From Mycolicibacterium vulneris (GTDB lineage: Bacteria; Actinomycetota; Actinomycetes; Mycobacteriales; Mycobacteriaceae), in NCBI RefSeq assembly GCF_002104765.1, contig NZ_NCXM01000043.1, positions 1 to 40,773 on the forward strand: a stretch of 40,773 bases of DNA, read 5' to 3'. A program made the translations under genes and the position numbers. The stretch's first letter is position 1. Every line of letters begins with the position of its first letter. This document shows positions 33,049-40,773 of the stretch, piece after piece. The notes below the pieces were generated by a model that saw nothing but the letters and a program-made list of their open reading frames with translations, did not search any database and had not been told where the DNA came from.

Positions 33049-33908
33049 GGGAATACCTCCAGGGTGCAGCACTTGACGGATCCGCCGCCCTTGAGCAGCT
33101 CGGACAAATCGACGCCGACCGGCTCGAAGCCGGCCCGGCGCAGCTGCGCGGCGAAACCCGTTGCCGCGCTGGGAAGCACCACGTGCAGACCGTCGGAGAC
33201 GACATTGAGACCCAGCACGTAGGCATCGGCCGTGTCGGCGATGATGGCGTCCGGGAACAGCGCGCCCAGCTGCTCCTGGGCATCGGCGCTGAACGCCGGC
33301 GGATAGAACGCAATGGTGTGATCGTCGAGAACGGCCAGGGCGGTGTCGAGGTGGTAGAAGCGAGGATCTACCAGCTCCAGTGAGACCACCGGCGCGCGCA
33401 GCGCCGCCGAAATTTCGGCATGCGCACGCCGGTCGGTGCGGAATCCCCAGCCGGCCAACACGATGTCGCCGACCTTCAGCAGGTCGCCTTGCCCTTCGTT
33501 GACGTGGCGGGTGTACAGCGTCCGGTAGCCCAGCGACGACATCCACCGGGCATAGGCGCGCGATTCGCCAGCCCGCTCGGCGAACCGGAACCTGGCGACG
33601 ATCGCGACATCGTGCGCGACAAACCCGCCGTTGGCGGCATAGACCATGTCCGGAAGACCGGGCACGGGTTCGATCACGTCCACGTGATGCCCCAGCCGTG
33701 CATAGGTCTCACGCAAGCCTTCCCACTGTGCTTGTGCGAGAACGACATCGACGGGTGTGGCGATGTCCATCCAGGGGTTGATCGCGTATTCGACCGCGAA
33801 GAAGACCGGCGGCGTCATCGCGTACCGACGGACGCTCGGCGTGCGACCGAGCGTGAGGGGCCCGGCGGACCTCGTAATTCGGGGCGCTAGCACACGTTGT
33901 TCCGTCAT
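33045..33908 (-). CDS. DDAH/arginine-hydrolase-type amidino enzyme
   Basis: This is a 287-residue pentein-fold enzyme. The catalytic cysteine is in GGGSVKCCTLE at the C-terminus (Cys280 or Cys281), the catalytic His is His186 (RFYHLDTA), and EGQGD (138-142) is a substrate-binding loop. It is equivalent to Rv2323c (dimethylarginine dimethylaminohydrolase/arginine hydrolase family). It likely hydrolyses arginine or a methylated arginine to citrulline or ornithine, feeding RocD. The ATG is close to a TATCGT hexamer 6 nt upstream and has no ribosome binding site, so the transcript may be leaderless. It is divergent from the Lrp gene. Confidence 0.9.
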   Translation of the reverse strand: MTEQRVLAPRITRSAGPLTLGRTPSVRRYAMTPPVFFAVEYAINPWMDIATPVDVVLAQAQWEGLRETYARLGHHVDVIEPVPGLPDMVYAANGGFVAHDVAIVARFRFAERAGESRAYARWMSSLGYRTLYTRHVNEGQGDLLKVGDIVLAGWGFRTDRRAHAEISAALRAPVVSLELVDPRFYHLDTALAVLDDHTIAFYPPAFSADAQEQLGALFPDAIIADTADAYVLGLNVVSDGLHVVLPSAATGFAAQLRRAGFEPVGVDLSELLKGGGSVKCCTLEVFP

Positions 33909-33909
33909 G

Positions 33910-33941
33910 GATTAACGATATTTGGGGCGTTGTTGTTAATC
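33910..33941. promoter_or_regulatory. Candidate Lrp operator: GATTAAC and GTTAATC inverted repeat
   Basis: A perfect 7-bp inverted repeat (33910-33916 and 33935-33941), with 18 bp between the arms, lies in the 122-bp divergent region between the hydrolase and the Lrp-type gene. The AT-rich, dyad-like layout next to an Lrp gene is typical for autoregulated operators of this family. It also overlaps the likely promoter of the ddaH-like gene. Confidence 0.5.
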
Positions 33942-34030
33942 AAACCTCACATATTGCGTGTCTAGGATCGATTTATTGCGCTACACTGCTGAAATCGTCG
34001 ATTTGTTGTTTACCACCGGGAAGGGGCGCC

Positions 34031-34477
34031 ATGGACCGCCTGGACGAGACCGACGAGCGTATCCTCGCCGAGCTGACCGAACGTGCGCGCGCCACCTTCG
34101 CCGAGATCGGTGAGAAGGTGAATCTGTCTGCGCCGGCGGTGAAGCGGCGCGTGGACCGGATGCTGGACAGCGGCGTCATCAAGAGCTTCACCACGGTCAT
34201 CGACCGCAACGCGCTGGGCTGGAACACCGAGGCTTACGTGCAGGTGTTCTGCCACGGCCGGATCGCACCCGATGAGCTGCGAGCGGCCTGGGTGGACATC
34301 CCCGAGGTGTTCAGCGCCGCGACCGTCACCGGGACCCCCGATGCGATCCTGCATGTGCTGGCCCGCGACATGCGGCATCTGGAGGCGGCCTTGGAGAAAA
34401 TCCGGTCCAGTGCGGACATCGAACGCAGTGAGAGCATCGTCGTGTTGTCCAACCTGATCGACCGGATGCGGCCGTAG
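34031..34477 (+). CDS. Lrp/AsnC-family transcriptional regulator
   Basis: This is a 148-residue protein. The N-terminal helix-turn-helix is LDETDERILAELTERARATFAEIGEKVNLSAPAVKRRVDRMLDSG and the C-terminal RAM (Lrp ligand-binding) domain contains AYVQVFCHGRIAPDELRAAWVDIPEVFSAATVTGTPDAI. It has the same length as Rv2324 from memory. It is divergent from the arginine/ornithine operon and is its likely regulator, with an amino acid effector. GAAGGGGCGCC precedes the ATG. Confidence 0.93.
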   Translation: MDRLDETDERILAELTERARATFAEIGEKVNLSAPAVKRRVDRMLDSGVIKSFTTVIDRNALGWNTEAYVQVFCHGRIAPDELRAAWVDIPEVFSAATVTGTPDAILHVLARDMRHLEAALEKIRSSADIERSESIVVLSNLIDRMRP

Positions 34478-34487
34478 CGCTCGGCGG

Positions 34488-36299
34488 TCAGCGCCGGCGG
34501 AGCAGCCGGGACGGTCGCCGGCGGGGCGGTGTCGAGCGGCGAGATGCGTACGGCCACGGATTGTTCCGCTCGGGAACCGAGTTGGCCCGGAGGTCTTTGA
34601 GTTGGGTGCGCAGATGCCGGCGCAGGTCGTGCAGTAGCGGATCGGTCCAACGGTTCGTGGCTTCGATCGGGTCGGCTGTCAGGTCGTACAGCTCCCACTG
34701 GTCGTCGATCGGCGAGGTCCGGTAGGCCTCTCCCCCGAGGCCGTTGGCGGCCAGGTGTCGCACGCCGGGTTCGGTCCACGTGCCCGGGTCGTCGAAGGTG
34801 CGGACCAGCTTCCACAGATGCCCGTTGCCGCCGGCAGCCGTCGCCTCGTCGACGCGGACAACGAGGCCCTCGAAGTTGGACGCGGTGTAAGCCGGAACCC
34901 GGATACGCAGCGGCGCAGGGGGATTGACGGTCCGCTTCAGTTGTCGCGCCAAACCCGAAGCCCCGCTGTCTCCCTCGAGCATGTTGTCGCGGGTCATCAG
35001 GTAAACGGCTCGGGCCTCGTCGGCCGCAGCGCCGTCGACGATCGGCATGAGGTTGCGGCCGGGCAGCTCGTGCACTTCGGAGAACGACTCCGCCAGCGTG
35101 GCCGCCACCGCCGCCACGTCGATGCCGGCAGCGCCGAGCAACGTCGGGACCAGGTCCACGTGCGAGGTCGGCGCCTCGACCACCCGGCGCCGTGTCGTGC
35201 GCTCGCCGATGCGAGCGATGACGAACGGCACGCGGGTGGCTTCGTCGTAGAGGTTGAACCACTTCTGGTGCAACCCACCGTGAGCACCCAGGAGGTCGCC
35301 GTGATCGGCCGTGCGCACCAGCACCGCGTCGCGCGAACCACTTTCGGTGACGGCTCGCCGCACTCGGTCGATCGGCCCGTCCACCTCGGCATGCAATCGG
35401 TAGTACAGGTCGCGGTAGCGCTGCGCGTTGCGCTGATAGGTCCAGTTGATCGCGGGCGCGGGGCCGTACCCGGAGTAATACGCCTCGCGGAAGGCGATCT
35501 GGGCGGCGGGCTTGGTGGACAGGTCTTCATCCGCGGTCGGGGCCGGGGGCACCGGCGGTGGGTCCAGCGGTGACGGCTTGACCGGGCCCCGCCGCGACCA
35601 CGCCGGAAACAGCACGATGTCATGGGGATTCACGAAGCTGGCCACCAACAGGAACGGACGCAGTGCGGCGGGGTCTCCGGCGCGACGGCGGGCGTAGCGG
35701 TCGGCGAGCCAGGCAACGATTCGGTCGGCGATCAACGGGTCGCGGCGGACGCCGGCGTTAGCCAGCGCCGCCCCGTGCGGCTCGGGGCCGACCCAGCCCG
35801 AGAAGCCAAACGGTGCAAGCGGATCCGCCTCCAGGTATCGGCGCACCGCGGCGGGTTCGATAATTCCGTCATCGTCATTGGTGGCCAACGAGCGGCCTGT
35901 TGCCGGGTCAAGGAGATCGGCATGCGAGATGTGCCACTTGCCGTCGTAGTGGGTGTCGTACCCGGCGGCGCGAAACCAGTTGCCCAGGGTGGGCACTTCA
36001 CCCTGGCGCAGCCACCGCATGCGCGAGTCGTCGGCGGTCTTCCCGATGCCGTCGGTCTGGGTGACCCCGTGCAGGTCGGGGTAGTGCCCGGTGAAAATCG
36101 TTGGGCGACTGGGCACGCAGGCCAGGGAGCCGGTGTAGTGGCGGCCGAAACTCACGCCGTGATCCTCGAACCATCTGCGCCCGGACAGTCTCCGATCGCG
36201 CCACGCGAGCACATCGGGTGCCTCGTAGGGCGGCACCGCGCGTTCTTCGTCCGTAACAATGACGATGACATCGGGGCGGGGGCCGGGGCGATCAGCCAC
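34488..36299 (-). CDS. Type I sulfatase
   Basis: This is a 603-residue sulfatase. The formylglycine motif is CVPSRPTIFTGHYP with Cys61, which must be oxidised by a formylglycine-generating enzyme. The metal-binding start VIVIVTDEE has the first acidic residues, and VRTADHGDLLGAHGGLHQKWFNLYDEATRVPF is the conserved C-terminal active-site block. No signal peptide is seen, so it is probably cytosolic. The substrate is unknown. It starts 8 bp inside the SRPBCC gene and is the last gene of the transporter operon. I recall no sulfatase at this place in M. tuberculosis. Confidence 0.93.
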   Translation of the reverse strand: MADRPGPRPDVIVIVTDEERAVPPYEAPDVLAWRDRRLSGRRWFEDHGVSFGRHYTGSLACVPSRPTIFTGHYPDLHGVTQTDGIGKTADDSRMRWLRQGEVPTLGNWFRAAGYDTHYDGKWHISHADLLDPATGRSLATNDDDGIIEPAAVRRYLEADPLAPFGFSGWVGPEPHGAALANAGVRRDPLIADRIVAWLADRYARRRAGDPAALRPFLLVASFVNPHDIVLFPAWSRRGPVKPSPLDPPPVPPAPTADEDLSTKPAAQIAFREAYYSGYGPAPAINWTYQRNAQRYRDLYYRLHAEVDGPIDRVRRAVTESGSRDAVLVRTADHGDLLGAHGGLHQKWFNLYDEATRVPFVIARIGERTTRRRVVEAPTSHVDLVPTLLGAAGIDVAAVAATLAESFSEVHELPGRNLMPIVDGAAADEARAVYLMTRDNMLEGDSGASGLARQLKRTVNPPAPLRIRVPAYTASNFEGLVVRVDEATAAGGNGHLWKLVRTFDDPGTWTEPGVRHLAANGLGGEAYRTSPIDDQWELYDLTADPIEATNRWTDPLLHDLRRHLRTQLKDLRANSVPERNNPWPYASRRSTPPRRRPSRLLRRR

Positions 36300-36756
36300 G
36301 GCCGTTCTCCAATCGGTTCGCCAGCCCGGCGAGCATCGCGGCGGACTGTCGTGCGAGGAAGCGGCACAGGACGCGTTCGGCCAGCTTCTGCGTCGGCCGT
36401 GGGCCGATTACCACGGTGCTGGTCAGCGTCACCCGGGTCCCGCGGGCCGGTGCGGTGCCCACCGCCGGAGCCAGCGTCCAGCGATTGGACACCCTGCGCA
36501 GGCGGCGGGGCAGACCGTCGATGTCGTACGCGAGGGCGCGCGGTGGCTCGAATTCGGTGATGCGCTCGACCAGGGCGTCGCGCTTGACCTGAACCCGGCG
36601 GGCGGTGCCGACCGGCTGTCCGTTCCGGCCGGCGTGCAGGATGCACGAGTGGTCGACGTTACCGGCCCATGCGTTGATCGAGCCGAAGTCCGCCAAGACA
36701 TTCCAGATGTCGTCGACGCAAGCAGCGATAGTGCGCGTGCGCTGGATATCGGTCAT
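36292..36756 (-). CDS. SRPBCC (polyketide cyclase/START-like) protein
   Basis: This is a 154-residue single-domain SRPBCC protein: IAACVDDIWNVLADFGSINAWAGNV, ERITEFEPPRALAYDI, and the C-terminal helix AERVLCRFLARQSAAMLAGLANRL. These bind hydrophobic ligands in a helix-grip cavity. It starts 28 bp after ecfT and its 3' end overlaps the sulfatase by 8 bp, so it is probably coupled with it. The ligand is unknown. Confidence 0.85.
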   Translation of the reverse strand: MTDIQRTRTIAACVDDIWNVLADFGSINAWAGNVDHSCILHAGRNGQPVGTARRVQVKRDALVERITEFEPPRALAYDIDGLPRRLRRVSNRWTLAPAVGTAPARGTRVTLTSTVVIGPRPTQKLAERVLCRFLARQSAAMLAGLANRLENGRG

Positions 36757-36784
36757 CTGCTCACGCAGCCGGGCAACGCGTTGC

Positions 36785-37639
36785 CTAGTGGAACTGCAAT
36801 AGCGAGTCGATCACCACTCCGCTGGCGCCGGCCGCGGTGGTGATGCCGAGCGTCACCCAGTCCGCCAGTTTCGGTCGCGCGGGTGCGGCCGCCAACTGGC
36901 CGACGCCGCCCCGTGCGGTGATCGCGTCGCCCATCTCGTCGGCCCGTCGCAGCGTCACAACGATTGCCGCCGTGAGCAAATCGATCATGTCGCGGGCCTG
37001 CTGCCGCCGCCGCGCCCTGCGGCTCCGCGGTTCCTGGGTGGGGCGTAATCGCCGGGCGGCGTAGAGCACCTGGAATTCTTCGATCAACATCGGGAAGGCA
37101 CGCAACGCAAGCGCCAGGGCGACGGCCCACTCGTCGCTCGGGATCCGCAGCCACCGCAGCGGTCGGCCCAAAGCCGCCAGCGCCGGTCCCATTTCGGCGA
37201 CGTTGGTGGTCCACGACAGCATCGCGCCGAGCCCGATCAACACGATCGACAGCGCGGTGACCCGCACGAAGTGCAACGTTCCGCCAAGCCCGATGTGCAC
37301 TCCGGCAATCTCGATCACCGGACTACCAGCGCCGAGCGCGGCAGTTATGGCGCCCACCGCCAAGGCGATCCAGATCCAGCGCCGCGGCGACGGCACCGCG
37401 CCGCGGGGAATGTGGGCGAGCCGGGCCGCGGTGATCAGCAGGACCAACATCAACCCGACCGTCGCCCAGCCAGGGTAGAAGGTCAACAGTATCGAAACAC
37501 CCAGCACCACGAGCAGTTTGGTGCCGGCCCACAACTCGTGGATCTTCGACGTGCCGGGCACCGGCACCAAGAGCACCACCGGACGGTGCGTCCGCCGGGT
37601 GCGGTTCGGTGCCGACTTGGTGTCCGCGGGCGCGGTCAC
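36785..37639 (-). CDS. ECF transporter T component (EcfT-like permease)
   Basis: This is a 284-residue membrane protein with about five TM helices and, near the C-terminus, the coupling motifs YAARRLRPT and AITARGG that resemble the A-R-G motifs of EcfT. It starts with a basic soluble region. The GTG at 37639 overlaps the TGA of the upstream ABC gene (GTGA). It is equivalent to Rv2325c. It couples ATP hydrolysis by the fused ATPase to uptake. Confidence 0.9.
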   Translation of the reverse strand: MTAPADTKSAPNRTRRTHRPVVLLVPVPGTSKIHELWAGTKLLVVLGVSILLTFYPGWATVGLMLVLLITAARLAHIPRGAVPSPRRWIWIALAVGAITAALGAGSPVIEIAGVHIGLGGTLHFVRVTALSIVLIGLGAMLSWTTNVAEMGPALAALGRPLRWLRIPSDEWAVALALALRAFPMLIEEFQVLYAARRLRPTQEPRSRRARRRQQARDMIDLLTAAIVVTLRRADEMGDAITARGGVGQLAAAPARPKLADWVTLGITTAAGASGVVIDSLLQFH

Positions 37640-39738
37640 AACATACCCCCCGCCGCGGTCGAGGCCGTTTCCAGCATGCCGTCGCGCAGGAACAGCACCC
37701 GCGGGCAGAGCTCCTCGAGCCCGACGATGTCGTGGGAGATCACCACGACCGTCAGGCCTCGTTCCTTGCGCAGGTTCTCCAGCAGCCGCAGCAGGCCGCG
37801 CTGGCTGCCGATGTCCAATCCCGCCAGCGGCTCGTCGAGGACCAACGCTCGCGGGGAGCGCGCCAGCAGCCCGGCCAGCACGACGCGGCGCATCTGGCCG
37901 CCGCTGAGCTGATCGATCCGGCGCTTGCCCAGCGCCGGGTCCAGCCCGACCGAGATCAGCGCCTCGGCCACGCGATCGGTGTCGAGGTGCGAAAAGCCCG
38001 CTGCGGATGCGACTTCGGAGTCGACGTGATCGCGCATCAACTGCAACCGGGCGGACTGGAACGACAACGCGACCTCGCCCACGCGCTCGTGGGTGGGCTC
38101 GCCATCGATCAGGCAGGCGCCGGCGGTCGGGGTGGTCAGGCCGGCCATGATCCACGCCAGCGTCGACTTGCCCGAGCCGTTGCCGCCGTGGATCAACACC
38201 CCGTCGCCCTGCTCCACCACAAAGCTGATATCGCGCAGCGCGGCCTTGGACCACGGTGTGCCGCTGGCATATTCGTGGCTGACATCGATGAGTTCCAGCA
38301 CCGGCGTTCGCGAGCCGTCACCGACGGCGGTGGTCTGGGCCGGCGCGGTCACGGTGTCGCTCGTCACCGTGTTGTCCGGCGAATCACTGAGTTTGATGAT
38401 GCGGTCGGCGGATGCGGCCTCGTTGTCGTAATGAGTGATGTGCACCAACGCCGTCTGGTGCCGCGTGGCGAGGCCGGAGAGCACGCCCAGCAGGGCATCT
38501 CGCCCCTGCTGGTCGACCATGGTGGTGACCTCGTCGGCGATCAGCAGCGCCGGATCCCGCGCCAGCGCGGCCGCGAGCGCAAGGCGCTGCAGTTCCCCGC
38601 CGGACAAACTCCCGGTGTCGCGTTCGGCCAGCCCTTCCAGGCCAACCTCCCGCAGAAGTTGGTCAACGTCGATCTCGGCGTCCGGGGGCAAGCCCCACAC
38701 CACGTCGTCGGCGACCCGGGTGCCCAGGACCTGGCTTTTGGGGTGCTGCAAGACAATCGCCGTGCCGCCCATCTCGCCGAGCCCCACCGTTCCCGGGCGC
38801 TCGACGCTGCCTGCCGTCGGCGCTCGGCCGGCCAAGATCAGCATCAACGTCGTCTTTCCCGAACCGTTGGCGCCGGTCACCGCGATGTGTTCGCCGGCCT
38901 GGACATCGAGGCTGACCTCGCGCAGCGCATCCCGCTCGGCGCCGGGGTACCGGAACCGCACCCTGTCCAACCGCACCGGCACCGGCCCCACCGGACTGCC
39001 TTGCGCCTGCTCGTCATCGGAGGTGTCCAGCTTGTGGACGTCGGGGATTTCGCGCATCCGCTCCAGGAGGCGGGACAGCGCCGACCAGCTGATGAACGCA
39101 ACGATGACGACCAACAGGACCATGTAGGGGAAAATCAGCAACGGCCAGTGTTGTATCCCGTCGGCGACGTACCGCTTCAGGCCCACGCCGACGCCCTGCA
39201 GGTGGACCCAATTCAGAAATGCCGCGACGCCGTTGGCGTTGGCGGTGATGACGTCGAAGAACAAGTGCCGCAGCCGGGTCAGCACCGCCAGCACGGCGAC
39301 CCAGCCGGCGCCCCAGAGGATTCCAGCGGCCAACGACAAGAGGGCGACCGTCGGCAGGCCGCGGCCTTTGCGTTTGACGATGCCGCACAATCCGCCGACC
39401 CAGGCGCAGTCGATCAACATGAACAGGCTGCCCAGCCCGGCAATCAAAAACGCGATCACCCCGCCCGCCACCGTCGCGGCCATCAGCGCCCGGGGGCGGT
39501 AGCGGTAGGCCAGCAGTCCCATCGGCACGGTGCCCAGCACGCCGAGTCCCTGAGCGAATGGGATTACTGCGGCCAGGATCTCGATCGCCGCGCACAGGGC
39601 CCCCATGACCGCGGCCTGTGCCAACTCATTCGGCCGCAGCGCCCCTTCCTTTGATCGCCGGAAACGCAGCAAGGTCACTTGGGCGATTCTGCCAGCCGGT
39701 AGCAGGAGTGTCCGCTGAAGATGGCTTTTGCGCGGCAC
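37636..39738 (-). CDS. ECF-type transporter: membrane domain fused to two ABC ATPases
   Basis: This is a 700-residue protein. The N-terminal 230 residues have about six TM helices in the style of an S component. Two ABC ATPase domains follow. The first has Walker A GANGSGKTT (289-297), signature LSGGELQR and Walker B LLIADE. The second has Walker A GGNGSGKST (518-526), signature LSGGQMRR and Walker B ALVLDEP. It thus combines S-like and both A subunits of an ECF transporter in one chain, with T encoded next. It is equivalent to Rv2326c. The substrate is unknown, probably a vitamin or metal-related compound. GTG 39738 is used; GTG 39678 is an alternative, and neither has a good ribosome binding site. 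Confidence 0.92.
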   Translation of the reverse strand: MPRKSHLQRTLLLPAGRIAQVTLLRFRRSKEGALRPNELAQAAVMGALCAAIEILAAVIPFAQGLGVLGTVPMGLLAYRYRPRALMAATVAGGVIAFLIAGLGSLFMLIDCAWVGGLCGIVKRKGRGLPTVALLSLAAGILWGAGWVAVLAVLTRLRHLFFDVITANANGVAAFLNWVHLQGVGVGLKRYVADGIQHWPLLIFPYMVLLVVIVAFISWSALSRLLERMREIPDVHKLDTSDDEQAQGSPVGPVPVRLDRVRFRYPGAERDALREVSLDVQAGEHIAVTGANGSGKTTLMLILAGRAPTAGSVERPGTVGLGEMGGTAIVLQHPKSQVLGTRVADDVVWGLPPDAEIDVDQLLREVGLEGLAERDTGSLSGGELQRLALAAALARDPALLIADEVTTMVDQQGRDALLGVLSGLATRHQTALVHITHYDNEAASADRIIKLSDSPDNTVTSDTVTAPAQTTAVGDGSRTPVLELIDVSHEYASGTPWSKAALRDISFVVEQGDGVLIHGGNGSGKSTLAWIMAGLTTPTAGACLIDGEPTHERVGEVALSFQSARLQLMRDHVDSEVASAAGFSHLDTDRVAEALISVGLDPALGKRRIDQLSGGQMRRVVLAGLLARSPRALVLDEPLAGLDIGSQRGLLRLLENLRKERGLTVVVISHDIVGLEELCPRVLFLRDGMLETASTAAGGML

Positions 39739-39786
39739 GCGTCGTCTTTTTGGCCTCGCTTAGCAAAGCTATGCAACCATGGATAC

Positions 39787-40275
39787 ATGGACCACGATGT
39801 CGATGCCGCAAAGCTGGAGGGAGCGCAGGGACTGGGTGCCGACCTGCTCGCCGTGGTCGCGCGGCTAAACCGCATGGCCACCCAACGCATCCAGATGCCC
39901 TTGCCGGCAGCGCAGGCCAGACTGCTGGCCACCATCGACGCCCACGGCGAAGCCCGCATCGGTGACCTGGCCGCCGTCGACCACTGTTCGCAACCGACGA
40001 TGACGACGCAAGTGCGCCGCCTGGAGGAGGCGGGCCTGGTGACCCGGATGGTCGACCCGGGTGACGCGCGTGCGGTCCGAATCCGCATCACGGCCGAGGG
40101 CCGGCGCACGCTCAACGCGGTTCGGGCCGACCGTGCCGCCGCGATCGAACCGCAGTTGGCGCTGCTCGACGACGCGGACCGGCAGGTGCTGATGCAAGCG
40201 GTCGAGGTGCTACGCGGGCTGCTCGACGACGCCTCGCTCGCCACCTCCCCCGCGGGCCGCCGCAACCCACTGTGA
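39787..40275 (+). CDS. MarR-family transcriptional regulator
   Basis: This is a 162-residue protein. The winged helix reads LPAAQARLLATIDAHGEARIGDLAAVDHCSQPTMTTQVRRLEEAGLVTRMVDPGDARAVRIRI, with the wing DPGDARAVRI. ATG 39787 gives the Rv2327 length; 22 extra residues upstream are open but unlikely. It is divergent from the ECF transporter gene with 48 bp between, so it probably regulates it. The ligand is unknown. Confidence 0.92.
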   Translation: MDHDVDAAKLEGAQGLGADLLAVVARLNRMATQRIQMPLPAAQARLLATIDAHGEARIGDLAAVDHCSQPTMTTQVRRLEEAGLVTRMVDPGDARAVRIRITAEGRRTLNAVRADRAAAIEPQLALLDDADRQVLMQAVEVLRGLLDDASLATSPAGRRNPL

Positions 40276-40408
40276 GCGGCGCGACGCTGGCGGGTGAAGC
40301 TCGCGCAGGGGTAGACACTTAAACGAGCGCGGCGACCGACGCTTGAGGGCGAGGCAGTCCTGAAGGCGAGACCAAATCGAGCTGAACCGGTGACGAAAGG
40401 TGGCGGCC

Positions 40409-40773
40409 ATGCCGACCGAGGGTTCGGCCCTTCCGGCCTCGCTGACCGTATGGGCCGGACCGACGAGGTATGTCTTCACGCCGGGCCGCGACGTGATCGT
40501 GGGCTACGGCCCGGGTTGTGACATTCCGCTGGCACTTTTGGGCAATCCCCGACAACCGCCGCCGCCGCCCCGGGTGGACGTGATCCTGCGGTTCACGGGG
40601 ACTCACTGGGTGGCCATCGATCTGAGCCGCCGCGGCATCTTCGCCGGCGGATCGCGGGTGCCGACACTCGAGATCCGCGACGGCCTGGGAATCAGCATCG
40701 GGGATCCCCAGCACGGTCCGCGCCTGGTCTTTCAAACCGCGCCCTCGGCCGCGCCGCCCGTACCTCCCCCGCC
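40409..40773 (+). CDS. FHA-domain protein, N-terminal part (cut by window end)
   Basis: ATG 40409 opens a frame to the window end (121 codons). GAAAGGTGG lies upstream. The translation has an FHA-like pattern: YVFTPGRDVIVGYGPGCDIP, then HWVAIDLSRRGIFAGGSRVP and LEIRDGLGISIGDPQHGPRLVFQ, followed by a Pro-rich linker that begins at the edge. The DxSxxGxFxxxxRV pattern resembles the FHA domain of Rv1747 (an FHA-ABC transporter). FHA domains bind phosphothreonine. The usual GR, SR/H motifs are altered, so binding is not certain. What follows the linker lies outside the window. Confidence 0.7.
   Translation, partial: MPTEGSALPASLTVWAGPTRYVFTPGRDVIVGYGPGCDIPLALLGNPRQPPPPPRVDVILRFTGTHWVAIDLSRRGIFAGGSRVPTLEIRDGLGISIGDPQHGPRLVFQTAPSAAPPVPPP

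Overview
The window is high-GC actinobacterial DNA and almost certainly comes from a Mycobacterium, probably a slow-growing non-tuberculous species. The evidence is a PPE-family protein, two DUF732 secreted proteins, a DesA3-type desaturase, a MIRU-type intergenic repeat, and a right half that follows the gene order of M. tuberculosis Rv2313c-Rv2327. Gene names are assigned from memory of families and synteny; no database search was run.

Left part (1-6261, minus strand): a MoxR/VWA operon. In transcription order it holds a two-TM protein with a long Ala/Glu coiled coil, a MoxR AAA+ ATPase, a DUF58 protein, a small membrane protein, two membrane VWA-like proteins with damaged MIDAS motifs, and a membrane protein with a helical tail that runs off the window. 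The last five genes are coupled by short overlaps or an 8-bp gap. The layout matches MoxR-type membrane chaperone operons, with an unusual coiled-coil partner at its head.

Accessory part (6262-23320): mostly single genes. These are a TylF-like methyltransferase, a UvrA2-type excinuclease-like ATPase, an alpha/beta hydrolase, a DesA3-like desaturase, an orphan PPE protein, a LivK-like binding protein without a signal peptide, a DUF1918 protein, a stomatin-like SPFH protein, a membrane molybdopterin oxidoreductase, a small membrane protein, an F420-type nitroreductase-family protein, a CaX cation/proton antiporter, a tRNA with anticodon CAU, and two tandem DUF732 genes. A short stretch near 19275-19350 looks like the decayed end of a tyrosine recombinase.

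Right part (23321-40275): a block collinear with Rv2313c-Rv2327. It has an AhpD-like protein and a TldE/TldD pair separated by a MIRU, then the UspABC sugar importer. An arginine/ornithine operon (DDAH-like hydrolase, RocD, RocE) diverges from an Lrp-type regulator. Next comes an ECF-type transporter operon with a sulfatase and an SRPBCC gene downstream, diverging from a MarR regulator. Differences from M. tuberculosis, as remembered, are an intact single rocD, no Rv2319c-like gene between uspC and rocE, the sulfatase/SRPBCC insertion, and an FHA-domain gene (cut by the window end) in place of the PE gene after the MarR gene.
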